DNA from: Nocardia aurea
Lineage (GTDB): Bacteria > Actinomycetota > Actinomycetes > Mycobacteriales > Mycobacteriaceae
Length of the DNA: 64,000 bases
Reading direction: 5' to 3'
Assembly: GCF_003123685.1 (NCBI RefSeq)
Contig: NZ_QCYJ01000137.1
Coordinates: forward strand, 1 to 64,000
The notes below the pieces were generated by a model, which made no database searches, was not told where the DNA came from, and saw only the letters and a program-made list of their open reading frames with translations. Shown piece by piece: positions 56,014-63,936 of this stretch (the stretch's first letter is position 1; each line of letters starts with the position of its first letter). The position numbers were made by a program, and so were the translations under genes.

Positions 56014-57137
56014 GCCGAAATCCTTTCTTCCACGACACGGTTCGCGATCCGCCGACGATGTTCGGACGGGGTGCCGTGCAGCATCCGATTCATCGTGGCT
56101 CGGCGCAGGAACAGGTGCAGATCGTGCTCGAAGGTCAACCCGATGCCGCCGTGCAACTGGACGCAGTCCTGGAGCAGTTCGACACTGTGTTGACCGATAT
56201 AGGCCTGGGCCGCACTCGCCAGCGAATCCGCGTCCGGGCGCCGATCGGCCACAGCGGCGGCGGCGGTGTCGGCGATGGCGTGCGAGGCTTCCAGCCACGA
56301 CGTCATATCCGCGAAACGGTGTTTCAACGCCTGGTAGGAATTCAGCGGACGACCGAACGCGTAACGATCGGCGGCCCACCCCACCGTCATGTCGAAACCG
56401 ACCTGCATGGCTCCCACTGCTTCGGCGCACTGGACGACCAACGCCACCTGTAGTTGGCGTTCGATCCGCTCGGCCGCGCCGCCGAGCTCGCCGACCGCCG
56501 CGCCGCCGGGAACGCGCACGTTGTCGAACACCACCGTGCCGAAACGGCGGACCAGATCGATCGAGCGCAGCGGCGTGACCGAGATCCCCGGCGTGTGCGC
56601 GGGCACCAAGACCTGGGTGAGCCCGTCCTCGCTCTGCCCGCTCACCAGGAAGTACTGCGCCGACTGCGCCGATTCGACCGGACGTTTCACGCCGTCGATC
56701 ACCAGATCCGAACCGTCGACCCGAATGCGCAGGCCGTGTGCGCCGAGCGTGTGATGGGGCGGCGGTTCCGCGTAACACCAGGTCGCGATCGCCGATCCCG
56801 ATCGCAACTCCTCGAGCACATCCGGATGCGAGGCGGTCTCGTGCAAGGCGGCCGCGACGACGTTGACCGGGACCAGCGGACCCGGCGCGCTGTGACGGCC
56901 GAACTCGTAGGCGAGCAGGGTGAGGTCGACCAGCGGGCGTCCGCTGACGCCTTGGCCGTCGTCCTCGGCCAGCAACGAGGTCCAGCCCAGGTCGGCGCCG
57001 CGACGCCAGTAGTCCTCGTCGTATCCATCCGGATGCTCACGCAACGCGCGGATCACGGTGACGGGGACGTGGGTGGTGAGGTATTGCGCGGTGGTCGACC
57101 GGAAGAAGTTCTGGTCGGACGTCGCATCCAATAGCAT
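56010..57137 (-). CDS. Acyl-CoA dehydrogenase, subunit 2 of tandem pair
   Basis: A 375-residue acyl-CoA dehydrogenase-like protein, first gene of the tandem pair. N-domain LREHPDGYDEDYWRRGADLGWTSLLAEDDGQG; C-domain ADRYAFGRPLNSYQALKHRFADM and LLQDCVQLHGGIGLTFEHDLHLFLRRA. The middle beta-domain lacks the S-E-P-x-x-G-S-D flavin block present in its partner, which fits the division of labour of heteromeric enzymes: one subunit supplies part of the FAD site, the other the base. The ATG at 57137 is used. Co-translation with the second subunit supports a complex. Confidence 0.87.
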   Translation of the reverse strand: MLLDATSDQNFFRSTTAQYLTTHVPVTVIRALREHPDGYDEDYWRRGADLGWTSLLAEDDGQGVSGRPLVDLTLLAYEFGRHSAPGPLVPVNVVAAALHETASHPDVLEELRSGSAIATWCYAEPPPHHTLGAHGLRIRVDGSDLVIDGVKRPVESAQSAQYFLVSGQSEDGLTQVLVPAHTPGISVTPLRSIDLVRRFGTVVFDNVRVPGGAAVGELGGAAERIERQLQVALVVQCAEAVGAMQVGFDMTVGWAADRYAFGRPLNSYQALKHRFADMTSWLEASHAIADTAAAAVADRRPDADSLASAAQAYIGQHSVELLQDCVQLHGGIGLTFEHDLHLFLRRATMNRMLHGTPSEHRRRIANRVVEERISA

Positions 57138-57901
57138 CGGTCAACTCGTTCCTGTACGGATCCGGCATCTGAAACTTCGACCTCGACACCGCACGCGTCG
57201 ATGCGGACCATCCCGACACGACCGGTCGGTGGCGGTACCGGATCTCTGCCGCGCACGTCGGCCGCGAGACCGCTCGCTGCGAGCCGTCCGGGTGTCACGG
57301 CCCCCGGAAGGGTGGTCTGATCTGGACATGTCGGTACCAGGGTTCCCATCGACGGTGGAGGCAGAATGAACGGAGTCGCACCGGCACACGACGCACCGGC
57401 ATCTCCACGCGGTTGATCACCCTTGATTAATCGAACGCTCAACATTTACGGCAGATCGTCCGAACTTGTCAAGAGACATGGATCCGGCCCGGTTTCTCAC
57501 CCGGCCGGCTCGGCGCGCGAACACCGGACGTCGGTCGTCGCCGACCACCTCGATCCGCATGCTCGAACTGCGTCCGCACGGCGATCCGTGCCATACGTCG
57601 CCGGAATCGATCCGTGCCCGCATCCGGTACGCGGCGACTACGACGGCGCGGTGGCCGATTCGGTGGGCCGGTGGTGGCCGCACCTGCGCGGCCCGGTGTG
57701 CAGGCGCATGTTCATCGAGGCACCGCGGTCGAGTTCGTCGATGAGTCGGTCGGCGATAATCGAGCGTTGGACCTTCTTGTGGTTCACCGTCCAGCCCTCG
57801 CCGCGGGCATCGTGACAGGGGCGTCGGAAGCATTGTCGTGGAGGGGATTCCGCCCATCCACGCAGGCCGCACTGCCTCCCGAGGCGGCGACAGACGGTTG
57901 G
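57138..57901. other. Gene-free region upstream of dehydrogenase operon
   Basis: About 760 bases between the dehydrogenase operon and a secreted protein gene. No frame looks like a protein. Near 57217-57231 the sequence CACGACCGGTCGGTGG contains the core ACCGGTCGGT, also found in the palindrome at 52632, which may be a weak operator for the dehydrogenase operon. The remainder shows nothing I can support. Confidence 0.4.
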
Positions 57902-58504
57902 TCAGGGCTGACCGGTGACGAACGCCTGTACAGCGTTGAAGAACTCCGGACCGCCCATGATCGAACCGCCGACGGTTCCGCCGACCAGCACACCCACGGG
58001 GATGCTGACGCCCCAGATCAGGACCAGACATGCTCCGAGAAGGCCACCCACGATGGCGCCGCCGACGACACCGGGCATGTTCTTGTTGATCTGCTCCACG
58101 AGTCGGTCGTAGGAGCTGATGTCTTTCGCTTGCGCGACACCTTCCACGGGCGGCGTCAGCGTCAAGGTACGGCCGTCGGCGGCGATGTGGTGCGCCATCG
58201 TGATCGAGCGGCCGTCGGCCGAGTACGACCGCGGCACTTCCAGGACCGCCGCTCCGTCGCCCGTCTCGAGCATCACCGCGCCGTTACCCGCGAGTTCGAA
58301 GCTGCCGTTCTCCACGGTGGCGGTGACGACCTCGTCCACCGGCGAAACGGTGATCCGGTAGCCGATCCCGTTGTCGACGCCCGAAATTGTTGCTTCCCGG
58401 CCTGTTTCGTTCGACGCGGCGGGTCCCGCCTGGGCGGTCGCCATCGTGACGGCCATGGCCGAGGCTGTCACGAGAACAGCAGCGGTCGTCTTTCCGAACT
58501 TCAT
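57902..58504 (-). CDS. Secreted protein with glycine-zipper hydrophobic tail
   Basis: A 200-residue exported protein of unknown function. The signal peptide is residues 1-27 (MKFGKTTAAVLVTASAMAVTMATAQA). A beta-rich middle (~35-125, YRITVSPVDEVVTATVENGSFEL and SITMAHHIAADGRTLTLTPP) is followed by a helix and then a glycine-rich hydrophobic C-terminal segment (~145-185: VVGGAIVGGLLGACLVLIWG, GVLVGGTVGGSIMGG) that could insert in or contact membranes. This layout recurs in Nocardia secreted proteins with no assigned role. Confidence 0.75.
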   Translation of the reverse strand: MKFGKTTAAVLVTASAMAVTMATAQAGPAASNETGREATISGVDNGIGYRITVSPVDEVVTATVENGSFELAGNGAVMLETGDGAAVLEVPRSYSADGRSITMAHHIAADGRTLTLTPPVEGVAQAKDISSYDRLVEQINKNMPGVVGGAIVGGLLGACLVLIWGVSIPVGVLVGGTVGGSIMGGPEFFNAVQAFVTGQP

Positions 58505-58701
58505 TCGTCGAACCCCTCTACTCAGGTAACTCTGATAGGCGGATCGAGTCGGACCGCGAACGGTCGTCGGCGTAGTGCAGGAGTGTAGCCAGAAAGTATG
58601 GGGTTACGGATCGGCGGCATGGTCGAGTCCTGAAGTCGCCACGATGTCCCACTCGCCGATTCCGCTACCCTTCCGCCGGTGCCGCCGCCGATCCGGGTGC
58701 T

Positions 58702-58905
58702 TCAGACGGCGATGGCGGCGCCACAGATCCCGCAGGACTCGAACTGCTTGCGGCCCCAGCGCAGCACCGGGATGAGGAAGATCGTGAGCTGGGTGTACTC
58801 GCACAGCCGGGTCCACTGCGTGGTGTTGTGGCAACGCGGGCAGGTCCGGGTCCCGCCCGGGCCGAGGGGCTTCTGCTTGCGGCCGTATCCGAAGAGGAGA
58901 AACAC
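58702..58905 (-). CDS. Small zinc-ribbon protein
   Basis: A 67-residue protein of the zinc-ribbon_15-like type: FLLFGYGRKQKPLGP, then TCPRCHNTTQW, a hydrophobic central stretch YTQLTIFLIPVLRWGRKQ, and ESCGICGAAIAV. Four cysteines in two CxxC pairs should bind one zinc; the hydrophobic part may associate with the membrane. Function unknown, but the family is conserved in actinobacteria. I place the start at the GTG at 58905, since the frame further upstream (to 59193) is low-complexity. The ribosome binding site is close to the start. Confidence 0.7.
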   Translation of the reverse strand: MFLLFGYGRKQKPLGPGGTRTCPRCHNTTQWTRLCEYTQLTIFLIPVLRWGRKQFESCGICGAAIAV

Positions 58906-59113
58906 CCCTCTCAGCGTAGCCGGGACGCGGGCAGCGCTCGCGGCCCGCGGGTATGTGTGCTCGATCCAGACCGAGAGGTGGTGCCGCTCATATCGGAGCG
59001 GACGGGTCGGTGACGGCCTCGGCCCCTCCGGCGACAGAAGCTGCTGGTAGTGGACTGAGGTGGCACTCGTAACTGTCGATCGACACCACGGCGAGGCGTC
59101 AGACGACAGTGAG

Positions 59114-59497
59114 TCACGCCGGGCTGTCCGGTCCGCCGCCGAGCGGGCAGAAGTACCACGCCGCATCGGGAAGGCTGACGGCCCATGCCTCATACCGTGG
59201 GTGTGGGCGGCATACGGCGCGTGCGCCGTTGTCGAAGCCGATGGTCAGTTCCCAGTCCCGAATCTGTACATCGGTGACTCGACGGCGCAGGAGGCCGAGG
59301 ACCGGACCCGCAGAGAGCGGATCGTCTTCGACCCGGACGTCGGATTCGCCGCCTGCCTCGTCGGTGAATCGAAAGTCGGTCAGGTCGACGAAAATTCCCA
59401 ACTCCCCGGGTGGACCGAGGTCGAACATCAAGCGCAGCGACGACCAGACCCATACCTGTTCGACCTCGAGGCCGATCAATGCATCGAACTCACCCAT
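59114..59497 (-). CDS. DUF6188 family protein
   Basis: A 127-residue cytoplasmic protein: LIGLEVEQVWVWSSLRLMFDLGPPGELGIFVDLTDFRFTDEAGGE (positions 59350-59482), VLGLLRRRVTDVQIRDWELTIGFDNGARAVCRPHPRYEAWAVSLPDAAWYFCPLGGG. This matches the small beta-rich DUF6188 proteins seen in Nocardia and Streptomyces, sometimes linked to contact-dependent or polymorphic toxin immunity, but no toxin gene is adjacent. The ATG at 59497 opens the conserved part; the frame upstream to 59671 is not protein-like. Confidence 0.75.
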   Translation of the reverse strand: MGEFDALIGLEVEQVWVWSSLRLMFDLGPPGELGIFVDLTDFRFTDEAGGESDVRVEDDPLSAGPVLGLLRRRVTDVQIRDWELTIGFDNGARAVCRPHPRYEAWAVSLPDAAWYFCPLGGGPDSPA

Positions 59498-59920
59498 GAC
59501 AACGAGAGTGCAGGAAGGTGCGCGTGACCGCCATCGGATTGCTGCGTGCCCAGGGTTCGTGAGACGGCAAGGAGATCCGCACGAATGTGATGGGTCAGGT
59601 TGTTGCCGGGCACTTGCGGGGTGCGTGGAGGAACTGTGGGGTGCCGGCAGCGAACGCCGATACCGCGACACGGCGGCCGGATCCCCGCGCCGAGGTGCCT
59701 TTCGCGCTGATCGGGCGCTCGCCGGGTCGGGTGCGATCCGGCTTCGGATGTCGACCGGATCGGCGACCCTTCACGGGGCTGTCGGTGGGTGATTCCCACT
59801 TCGATGTCGGTGGTGTCGGCGGACCGGGCGGTCGAATTCTCTTGTCATGCGGCTGGGGGTGGGGTAGGCACTGGCGCAACCGAATTCGTCGAGACGCATT
59901 CACGGCAATCCTCGAGCTGT
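59498..59920. other. Intergenic, no gene seen
   Basis: About 420 bases between two minus-strand genes. The open frames on either strand lack ribosome binding sites and resemble no protein I know. Nothing else is supported. Confidence 0.4.
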
Positions 59921-60358
59921 CTATTCATCGGGCGGTTCTCGCAAGCGCGATGCCTGATGTCTGTGCCGGGCCATACGGTCGATGCGGGCAAGGGCGATCT
60001 CGAGTACGGGCACGTAGGCCGGTGCCCACAGCGGTGCCGACATCGACGCCCGGCATCCGTCCTCGGCCGGTTCGACTTCGTGGACGGTGGCGGGGATTCC
60101 GGCAACTGTCCACGCCCAGCGGCGTCCCGGGACGAAGTCGGTGATGACGAACGGCAGACTCACCCCGAACAAGGTCTTCACGGCGCCGCGCGTACCCGCG
60201 GTCAGCGCAGCGTCGTCGTCGTCGAAGGTAGCGGCACTGACGGTGGGACCCCACCGCGGCCAGGCCGTGAGATCGGTGAGCAGTTGCCACACCAGATCCG
60301 GCGGGACCGGGATGTGGCGGTGCACGGTCCAGCGCCGGTCGCGCAGCGTCGGTGTCAT
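59921..60358 (-). CDS. SRPBCC/polyketide-cyclase-like protein
   Basis: A 145-residue START/SRPBCC-fold protein with a hydrophobic ligand cavity. Typical start WTVHRHIPVPPDLVWQLLTDLTAWPRWGPTVSAATFD; middle strands AVKTLFGVSLPFVITDFVPGRRWAWTVAGIPATVHEVEP; long C-terminal helix APAYVPVLEIALARIDRMARH. Members are polyketide cyclases, lipid carriers or hydrolase-like stress proteins. The ATG at 60358 follows GAGGGG. It sits beside a hydrolase remnant and the HxlR gene. Precise role unknown. Confidence 0.83.
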   Translation of the reverse strand: MTPTLRDRRWTVHRHIPVPPDLVWQLLTDLTAWPRWGPTVSAATFDDDDAALTAGTRGAVKTLFGVSLPFVITDFVPGRRWAWTVAGIPATVHEVEPAEDGCRASMSAPLWAPAYVPVLEIALARIDRMARHRHQASRLREPPDE

Positions 60359-60478
60359 CCCCTCATCCTGGGGTGCGCGTCGCACGATCACAGGGAAGAC
60401 GCCTTGGTATCGGCTTTTCCGAACGCTTCCCTCGGAGATCGACTCACCCGAGCTTCCGTTTCACCAGGAAGCGCTGCC

Positions 60479-60661
60479 CACCTGCGGGTGCGTGAGTGCC
60501 TGGTCTGTGAACTGCCGGCCGTCGGACCCGAATCGGTAGCCGCGTTGATCTCGCGCGGGCACATCGTGCGTGTCGTGGCGGGTACCGGGCACAACATCCA
60601 CCCCGACGATTTCGACGACTTCCCAACCGCGATACGAGACCGACTCCGACAGAGAGTAATT
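60479..60661 (+). pseudogene. Alpha/beta hydrolase, short C-terminal remnant
   Basis: About 60 codons matching the last part of an alpha/beta hydrolase: a helix PESVAALISRGHIVRVVAGTGHNIHPDDFDDFPTAIRDRL, with the catalytic-His motif GTGHNIH. Everything needed before it (oxyanion strand, nucleophile) is missing, and the open frame continues beyond ~60661 into sequence antisense to the HxlR gene. It is a deletion remnant. Confidence 0.65.
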
Positions 60662-60677
60662 CACTCGTCGGCCCGGT

Positions 60678-61181
60678 TCACCGATCCGAGTCGGCATCTC
60701 GGCCACGGCGCCAGGCCGGGTTCACGGTGATGCGGATTCCGTCGGAGGACTTTTCCGGCCGCGCATCCGCGGTGACACGCACGCGCACGGGTTGACCGGT
60801 GTCGCTGTCGATGAACGACAGCGGCGGGCGGCCGTTCTGCAGGTATTTGTCTCCCCACTGCATCAGCGAGAGGAATACCGGCAGCAGGTCCTCACCCGCG
60901 TCGGTGAGGTGGTACTCGTCGCGGGCACGGCTGCCCGGTTCCCGGTAGGGGACGCGCGTGAGGACACCTGCGACTTCGAGCTGTTTGAGCGCTCGTGACA
61001 CCGCGGGCGCGGAGGTGCCGACACGGGCCGCGAAATCTTCGAATCTGGTTGTGCCGTAGAAGCATTCGCGAACCACGAGAAGCACGGTCTTGGTGCCGAG
61101 CAGGTTCAGCACCCGCTGCGCGGAGCAGCCGTCACCGGCCGACCAGGCATCCCGGTCACGCAATCGCTCCTCGAACTCCAT
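60678..61181 (-). CDS. HxlR family regulator
   Basis: A 167-residue HxlR-type winged-helix regulator. It has a Cys near the start (GDGCSAQRVLNLLGTKTVLLVVRECFYGTTRFEDFAARVGTSAPAVSRALKQLEVAGVLTRVPY, positions 60951-61130), recognition helix SAPAVSRALKQL, wing RARDEYHLTDAGEDL, then a C-terminal extension. HxlR proteins often sense reactive aldehydes or quinones, sometimes through a conserved Cys. The ATG at 61181 has GGGAGG 5 nt upstream. It faces the SDR-tautomerase-NmrA operon, with two identical-type palindromes between. Confidence 0.88.
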   Translation of the reverse strand: MEFEERLRDRDAWSAGDGCSAQRVLNLLGTKTVLLVVRECFYGTTRFEDFAARVGTSAPAVSRALKQLEVAGVLTRVPYREPGSRARDEYHLTDAGEDLLPVFLSLMQWGDKYLQNGRPPLSFIDSDTGQPVRVRVTADARPEKSSDGIRITVNPAWRRGRDADSDR

Positions 61182-61201
61182 CACCACCTCCCCATTGTAA
61201 C

Positions 61202-61256
61202 TAACGCTTGCGTTATCCAGCTGGATCGTGGTTGCATCTAACTAACGACATCGTTA
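61202..61256. promoter_or_regulatory. Two HxlR operators TAACG-N4-CGTTA
   Basis: Perfect palindromes TAACGCTTGCGTTA (61202-61215) and TAACGACATCGTTA (61243-61256), centres 41 bp (about four helical turns) apart, in the 93-bp divergent spacer. Both keep TAACG...CGTTA, so they are clearly copies of one site. Confidence 0.8.
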
Positions 61257-61274
61257 CTCAGATGGAGGTGTGCT

Positions 61275-61976
61275 GTGGTTTCCGTAGCGGACAAAGTGGC
61301 CGTAGTGACCGGAGGCCGACGCGGCCTCGGCGCGGCCCTGGTCGACGAACTGCTGGCCCGCGGGGCGCGCAAGGTGTACTCGACCGCGCGGACCGCCTAT
61401 TCCGACGACAGGCCGCGGGTGGTCACCGCCGAACTCGATGTGCGCTCGACCGAGTCGGTCGCCGCTCTCGCCCGGATCGCCGCCGACGCCGAGATCGTGT
61501 TCAACAACGCGGGCACCCTGTTACCCGCGGCATTGCTCACCGGCGATCTCGCCGAGGTCACCGAGACGTTCGACGTGAACGTCTTCGGCCCACTGCGGGT
61601 GACCCGCGCCTTCGCGCCCATCCTGGCCGCCAACGGTGGCGGGGCATTGGTGAATATGCATTCGGTACTGTCCTGGCTGGCTGGGAGCGGCGCCTACGGC
61701 GTCTCCAAGGCAGCCGCGTGGTCACTGACCAACTCGCTGCGACTCGAACTTGCCGCCCAGCACACCCAGGTCCTCGGCGTGCACGCGGGTTTCATCGACA
61801 CCGACATGGTCTCGGCCATCGACCGTCCCAAGGCCGCACCGTCGGACATCGCCACGCGCATCCTCGACGGGCTACAGGCCGGACAGACCGAAGTACTGGC
61901 CGACGAGGTCACCGTCACCGTCAAAGCGGCGCTGTCGGGCCCCGTCGAACACCTGACCTTCTCCACCGCCCGCTGA
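61275..61976 (+). CDS. Short-chain dehydrogenase/reductase
   Basis: A 233-residue classical SDR using NAD(P)(H). Cofactor motif VVTGGRRGLGAALVDELL; FNNAGTLLP; catalytic Ser in NMHSVLSWLAGSGAYGVSKAA with YxxxK (Tyr-Gly-Val-Ser-Lys). The Arg-Arg after the first glycines favours NADP(H). The start is the GTG at 61275 behind GGAGG. First gene of an operon (SDR, tautomerase, NmrA-like) divergent from the HxlR gene, with two operators. HxlR regulation of SDR and NmrA-like genes usually means a response to electrophiles or redox stress. Confidence 0.88.
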   Translation: MVSVADKVAVVTGGRRGLGAALVDELLARGARKVYSTARTAYSDDRPRVVTAELDVRSTESVAALARIAADAEIVFNNAGTLLPAALLTGDLAEVTETFDVNVFGPLRVTRAFAPILAANGGGALVNMHSVLSWLAGSGAYGVSKAAAWSLTNSLRLELAAQHTQVLGVHAGFIDTDMVSAIDRPKAAPSDIATRILDGLQAGQTEVLADEVTVTVKAALSGPVEHLTFSTAR

Positions 61977-62002
61977 GATCACCCGAGGAGCATCGAAACA
62001 TC

Positions 62003-62428
62003 ATGCCGCTGTGGACGATCCACCACTCCCCCGCGATCTTCACCGACGACGACAAACACCGGCTCGCCTCCCGTATCGCCGACCACTACGAACAGGTCGG
62101 ACTCCCCCGGTTCTACGTCATCACACTGTTCCACCAGACCCCACCCGAGGACTTCTACGTCGGCGGACAACCCACCCCGGTCGGGGTCCGCATCACCATC
62201 GACCACATCGCCCGACACAACCCCGACCAACAGGCCCGCCGCCGCACCGCCCGCTGGATCAACGACATCCTCACACCTCACCTGCAACAGCACACCGATC
62301 TGCACTGGGAATTCCACGTCGACGAAACCAGCGCCGATCTCTGGATGATCAATGGAATCGCGCCGCCACCGGGTGGATCCGACGCCGAAAAGACCTGGGC
62401 GGAACAGAATGCGACATCCGCCTACTGA
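62003..62428 (+). CDS. Tautomerase-superfamily protein (cis-CaaD-like)
   Basis: A 141-residue protein matching Tautomerase_3 proteins, related to cis-3-chloroacrylic acid dehalogenase. The N-terminal Met precedes the catalytic Pro (MPLWTIHHSP), which becomes the terminal residue. Then FTDDDKHRLASRIADHYEQVGLPRFYVITLFHQTPPEDFYVGG, VRITIDHIARH, RRRTARWINDILTPHL, and the end HTDLHWEFHVDETSADLWMINGI. Arginines that could bind a carboxylate are present. The reaction on its true substrate is unknown. Second gene of the HxlR-controlled operon. Confidence 0.85.
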   Translation: MPLWTIHHSPAIFTDDDKHRLASRIADHYEQVGLPRFYVITLFHQTPPEDFYVGGQPTPVGVRITIDHIARHNPDQQARRRTARWINDILTPHLQQHTDLHWEFHVDETSADLWMINGIAPPPGGSDAEKTWAEQNATSAY

Positions 62429-62440
62429 AAGGAGGTAGAG

Positions 62441-63319
62441 ATGACCGTGCTGATCCCTGCCATCACCGGGCAGGTGGCCTCCGGCCTGGCCGCGCACCTG
62501 CGCGCGGCCCAGGTGCCGGTGCGGGCGTTGGCCCGCGACCGCGCACGCGCGGAGTCCGCGTTGAGCAGCCTCGACGGAATCGAGTTGGCCGTCGGAGCGC
62601 TCGACGACCCCGACCTGCTCTCCGCCGCTTTCGACGGCATCGAACTCGCGTTCCTTTCGGTCGGAACCGACCCGCGTCAAACCGAGTTGGAGAAGGGATT
62701 CATCGACGCCGCGGCGACAGCGGAACTGCCCCATCTCATCAAACTCTCCACCATCGACTCCGCGCCGGATTCGCCGAACCCGGTCGGACGATGGCATGCC
62801 GAGATCGAACAGCACCTCACCGAAAGCGGCATCGCGCACACCATCCTGCGCCCCGCCTACTTCACCACCAACCTGCTCCGCACCGCCGCGCCCTCGGTCG
62901 CCGCCACCGGACGCTGGTTCGGCACCTCCCCGACCGGGGCCATCGCCATGATCGCCCCTACCGACGTCTCGGCAGTCGCCGCAGCCATCATGGGCGACCC
63001 GACCCTACGTGGGCGCACCTACGAACTGACCGGACCCGCGGCCCTCACCCTCCCGGACGTCGCCACCATTCTGACCGACCTGCTCGACCGCGAAATCTCC
63101 TACATACCGACCACCGCCGAAACCATGCGCGAGGCCATGGCCCGACGCGGAGTCCCCGACTACTACACCGAAGTCGCTCTCGGCATAGACCGCAGCGTGC
63201 AAGCCGGACTGCACGCGCCCCTCACCGACACCGTCGAAAAACTCCTGCACCGCCCCGCCACCGACGCACGGACCGTCCTGGCCGAGCGGCTGGCGGCCTT
63301 CACCGCGGCCCCCGCATGA
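62441..63319 (+). CDS. NmrA-like NAD(P)-binding protein
   Basis: A 292-residue atypical SDR of the NmrA/NAD(P)H-azoreductase group: LIPAITGQVASGLAAHLRAAQVPVRALARDRARAESAL (62450-62563), VGALDDPDLLSAAFDGIELAFLSVG, HLIKLSTIDSAPDSPNPVGRWHAEIEQHLTESGIAHTILRPAYFTTNL, then a C-terminal domain ending TDTVEKLLHRPATDARTVLAERL. The usual TGATGxxG motif is degenerate (PAITGQVAS), so cofactor binding may be altered; many NmrA-like proteins are redox sensors. The ATG at 62441 follows AAAGGAGG. Third gene of the operon; its stop overlaps a broken crotonase by ATGA. Confidence 0.86.
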   Translation: MTVLIPAITGQVASGLAAHLRAAQVPVRALARDRARAESALSSLDGIELAVGALDDPDLLSAAFDGIELAFLSVGTDPRQTELEKGFIDAAATAELPHLIKLSTIDSAPDSPNPVGRWHAEIEQHLTESGIAHTILRPAYFTTNLLRTAAPSVAATGRWFGTSPTGAIAMIAPTDVSAVAAAIMGDPTLRGRTYELTGPAALTLPDVATILTDLLDREISYIPTTAETMREAMARRGVPDYYTEVALGIDRSVQAGLHAPLTDTVEKLLHRPATDARTVLAERLAAFTAAPA

Positions 63320-63528
63320 ACACATGGACTCTCGAGCACCACGACCGCGTCGCCGTGCTCACCTTCAGCAACCCGCCTCGCAACACGACGGACTTCGCGA
63401 CGCCGCAACCGCCCTCGGTCACGAACGCGAACTGTTCAGAGAACTCGCCACCACCAGTCGAGCCCTACGACAATGGCGCCCACCCGACCCACACGCAAAC
63501 AGTTGGACTCGCCACTCGTGACACGTAA
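63316..63528 (+). pseudogene. Crotonase family gene, truncated after N-terminus
   Basis: Starts in the stop codon of the NmrA-like gene (ATGA) with MNTWTLEHHDRVAVLTFSNPPRNTTDF, the standard first strands of an enoyl-CoA hydratase/isomerase. It then loses all homology and ends after 70 codons, where the family needs ~260. A neighbouring frame (RELFRELATTSRALRQW) is protein-like, so a deletion joined this start to another gene's end around 63400-63420. It was once the fourth gene of the operon. Confidence 0.7.
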
Positions 63529-63585
63529 CGTGCTGCCTGCCAGACCGATGAAATCCCCGACAGCAACGACACGACAGGGGAGCAC

Positions 63586-63903
63586 GTGACCAACTCGTCG
63601 CCACATACGCCACCCACCGCCCCCTTCACCCAGCCGTTCCTCGCTCAGACACCCGCTCCGACCTACCCGCCCGACTACGAACCGCGTCCTGTCCAGGACC
63701 CGAACCGGGCACATCGCTCACGGTCGAAGATTCCGACCTGGCTGTGGATAGTCGTCGGCGGAATCATCCTGCTCGGCGCCATCGGCGCCGGCGCCGCCGC
63801 GTTCGGCGAAGCACTCGGCAGTTCGATCGGCAGCATCGGACCGACCACCGACCATCGGGAAGGCCCCACGGCCCTCGAAAACCTCGCTGTCACAGTCCTC
63901 TGA
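63586..63903 (+). CDS. Small single-pass membrane protein
   Basis: A 105-residue protein of unknown function. A Pro/Thr-rich cytoplasmic half (residues 1-48) is followed by one transmembrane helix (~50-72, PTWLWIVVGGIILLGAIGAGAAAF) and a short outer tail. The GTG at 63586 has AGGGGAG upstream. Similar Pro-rich single-pass proteins are frequent in Nocardia. A terminator-like hairpin follows. Confidence 0.65.
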   Translation: MTNSSPHTPPTAPFTQPFLAQTPAPTYPPDYEPRPVQDPNRAHRSRSKIPTWLWIVVGGIILLGAIGAGAAAFGEALGSSIGSIGPTTDHREGPTALENLAVTVL

Positions 63904-63916
63904 GCCGAGGCCGGAC

Positions 63917-63936
63917 CGTAGGCGACTCCGCCTACG
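63917..63936 (+). terminator. Terminator hairpin
   Basis: 8-bp stem CGTAGGCG / CGCCTACG with an ACTC loop, 14 nt after the stop codon of the membrane protein gene. Confidence 0.55.

Noticed and set aside
57417..58031. 204-codon minus-strand frame
   Set aside because: It overlaps the secreted protein gene's end out of frame, lacks a ribosome binding site and shows no domain.
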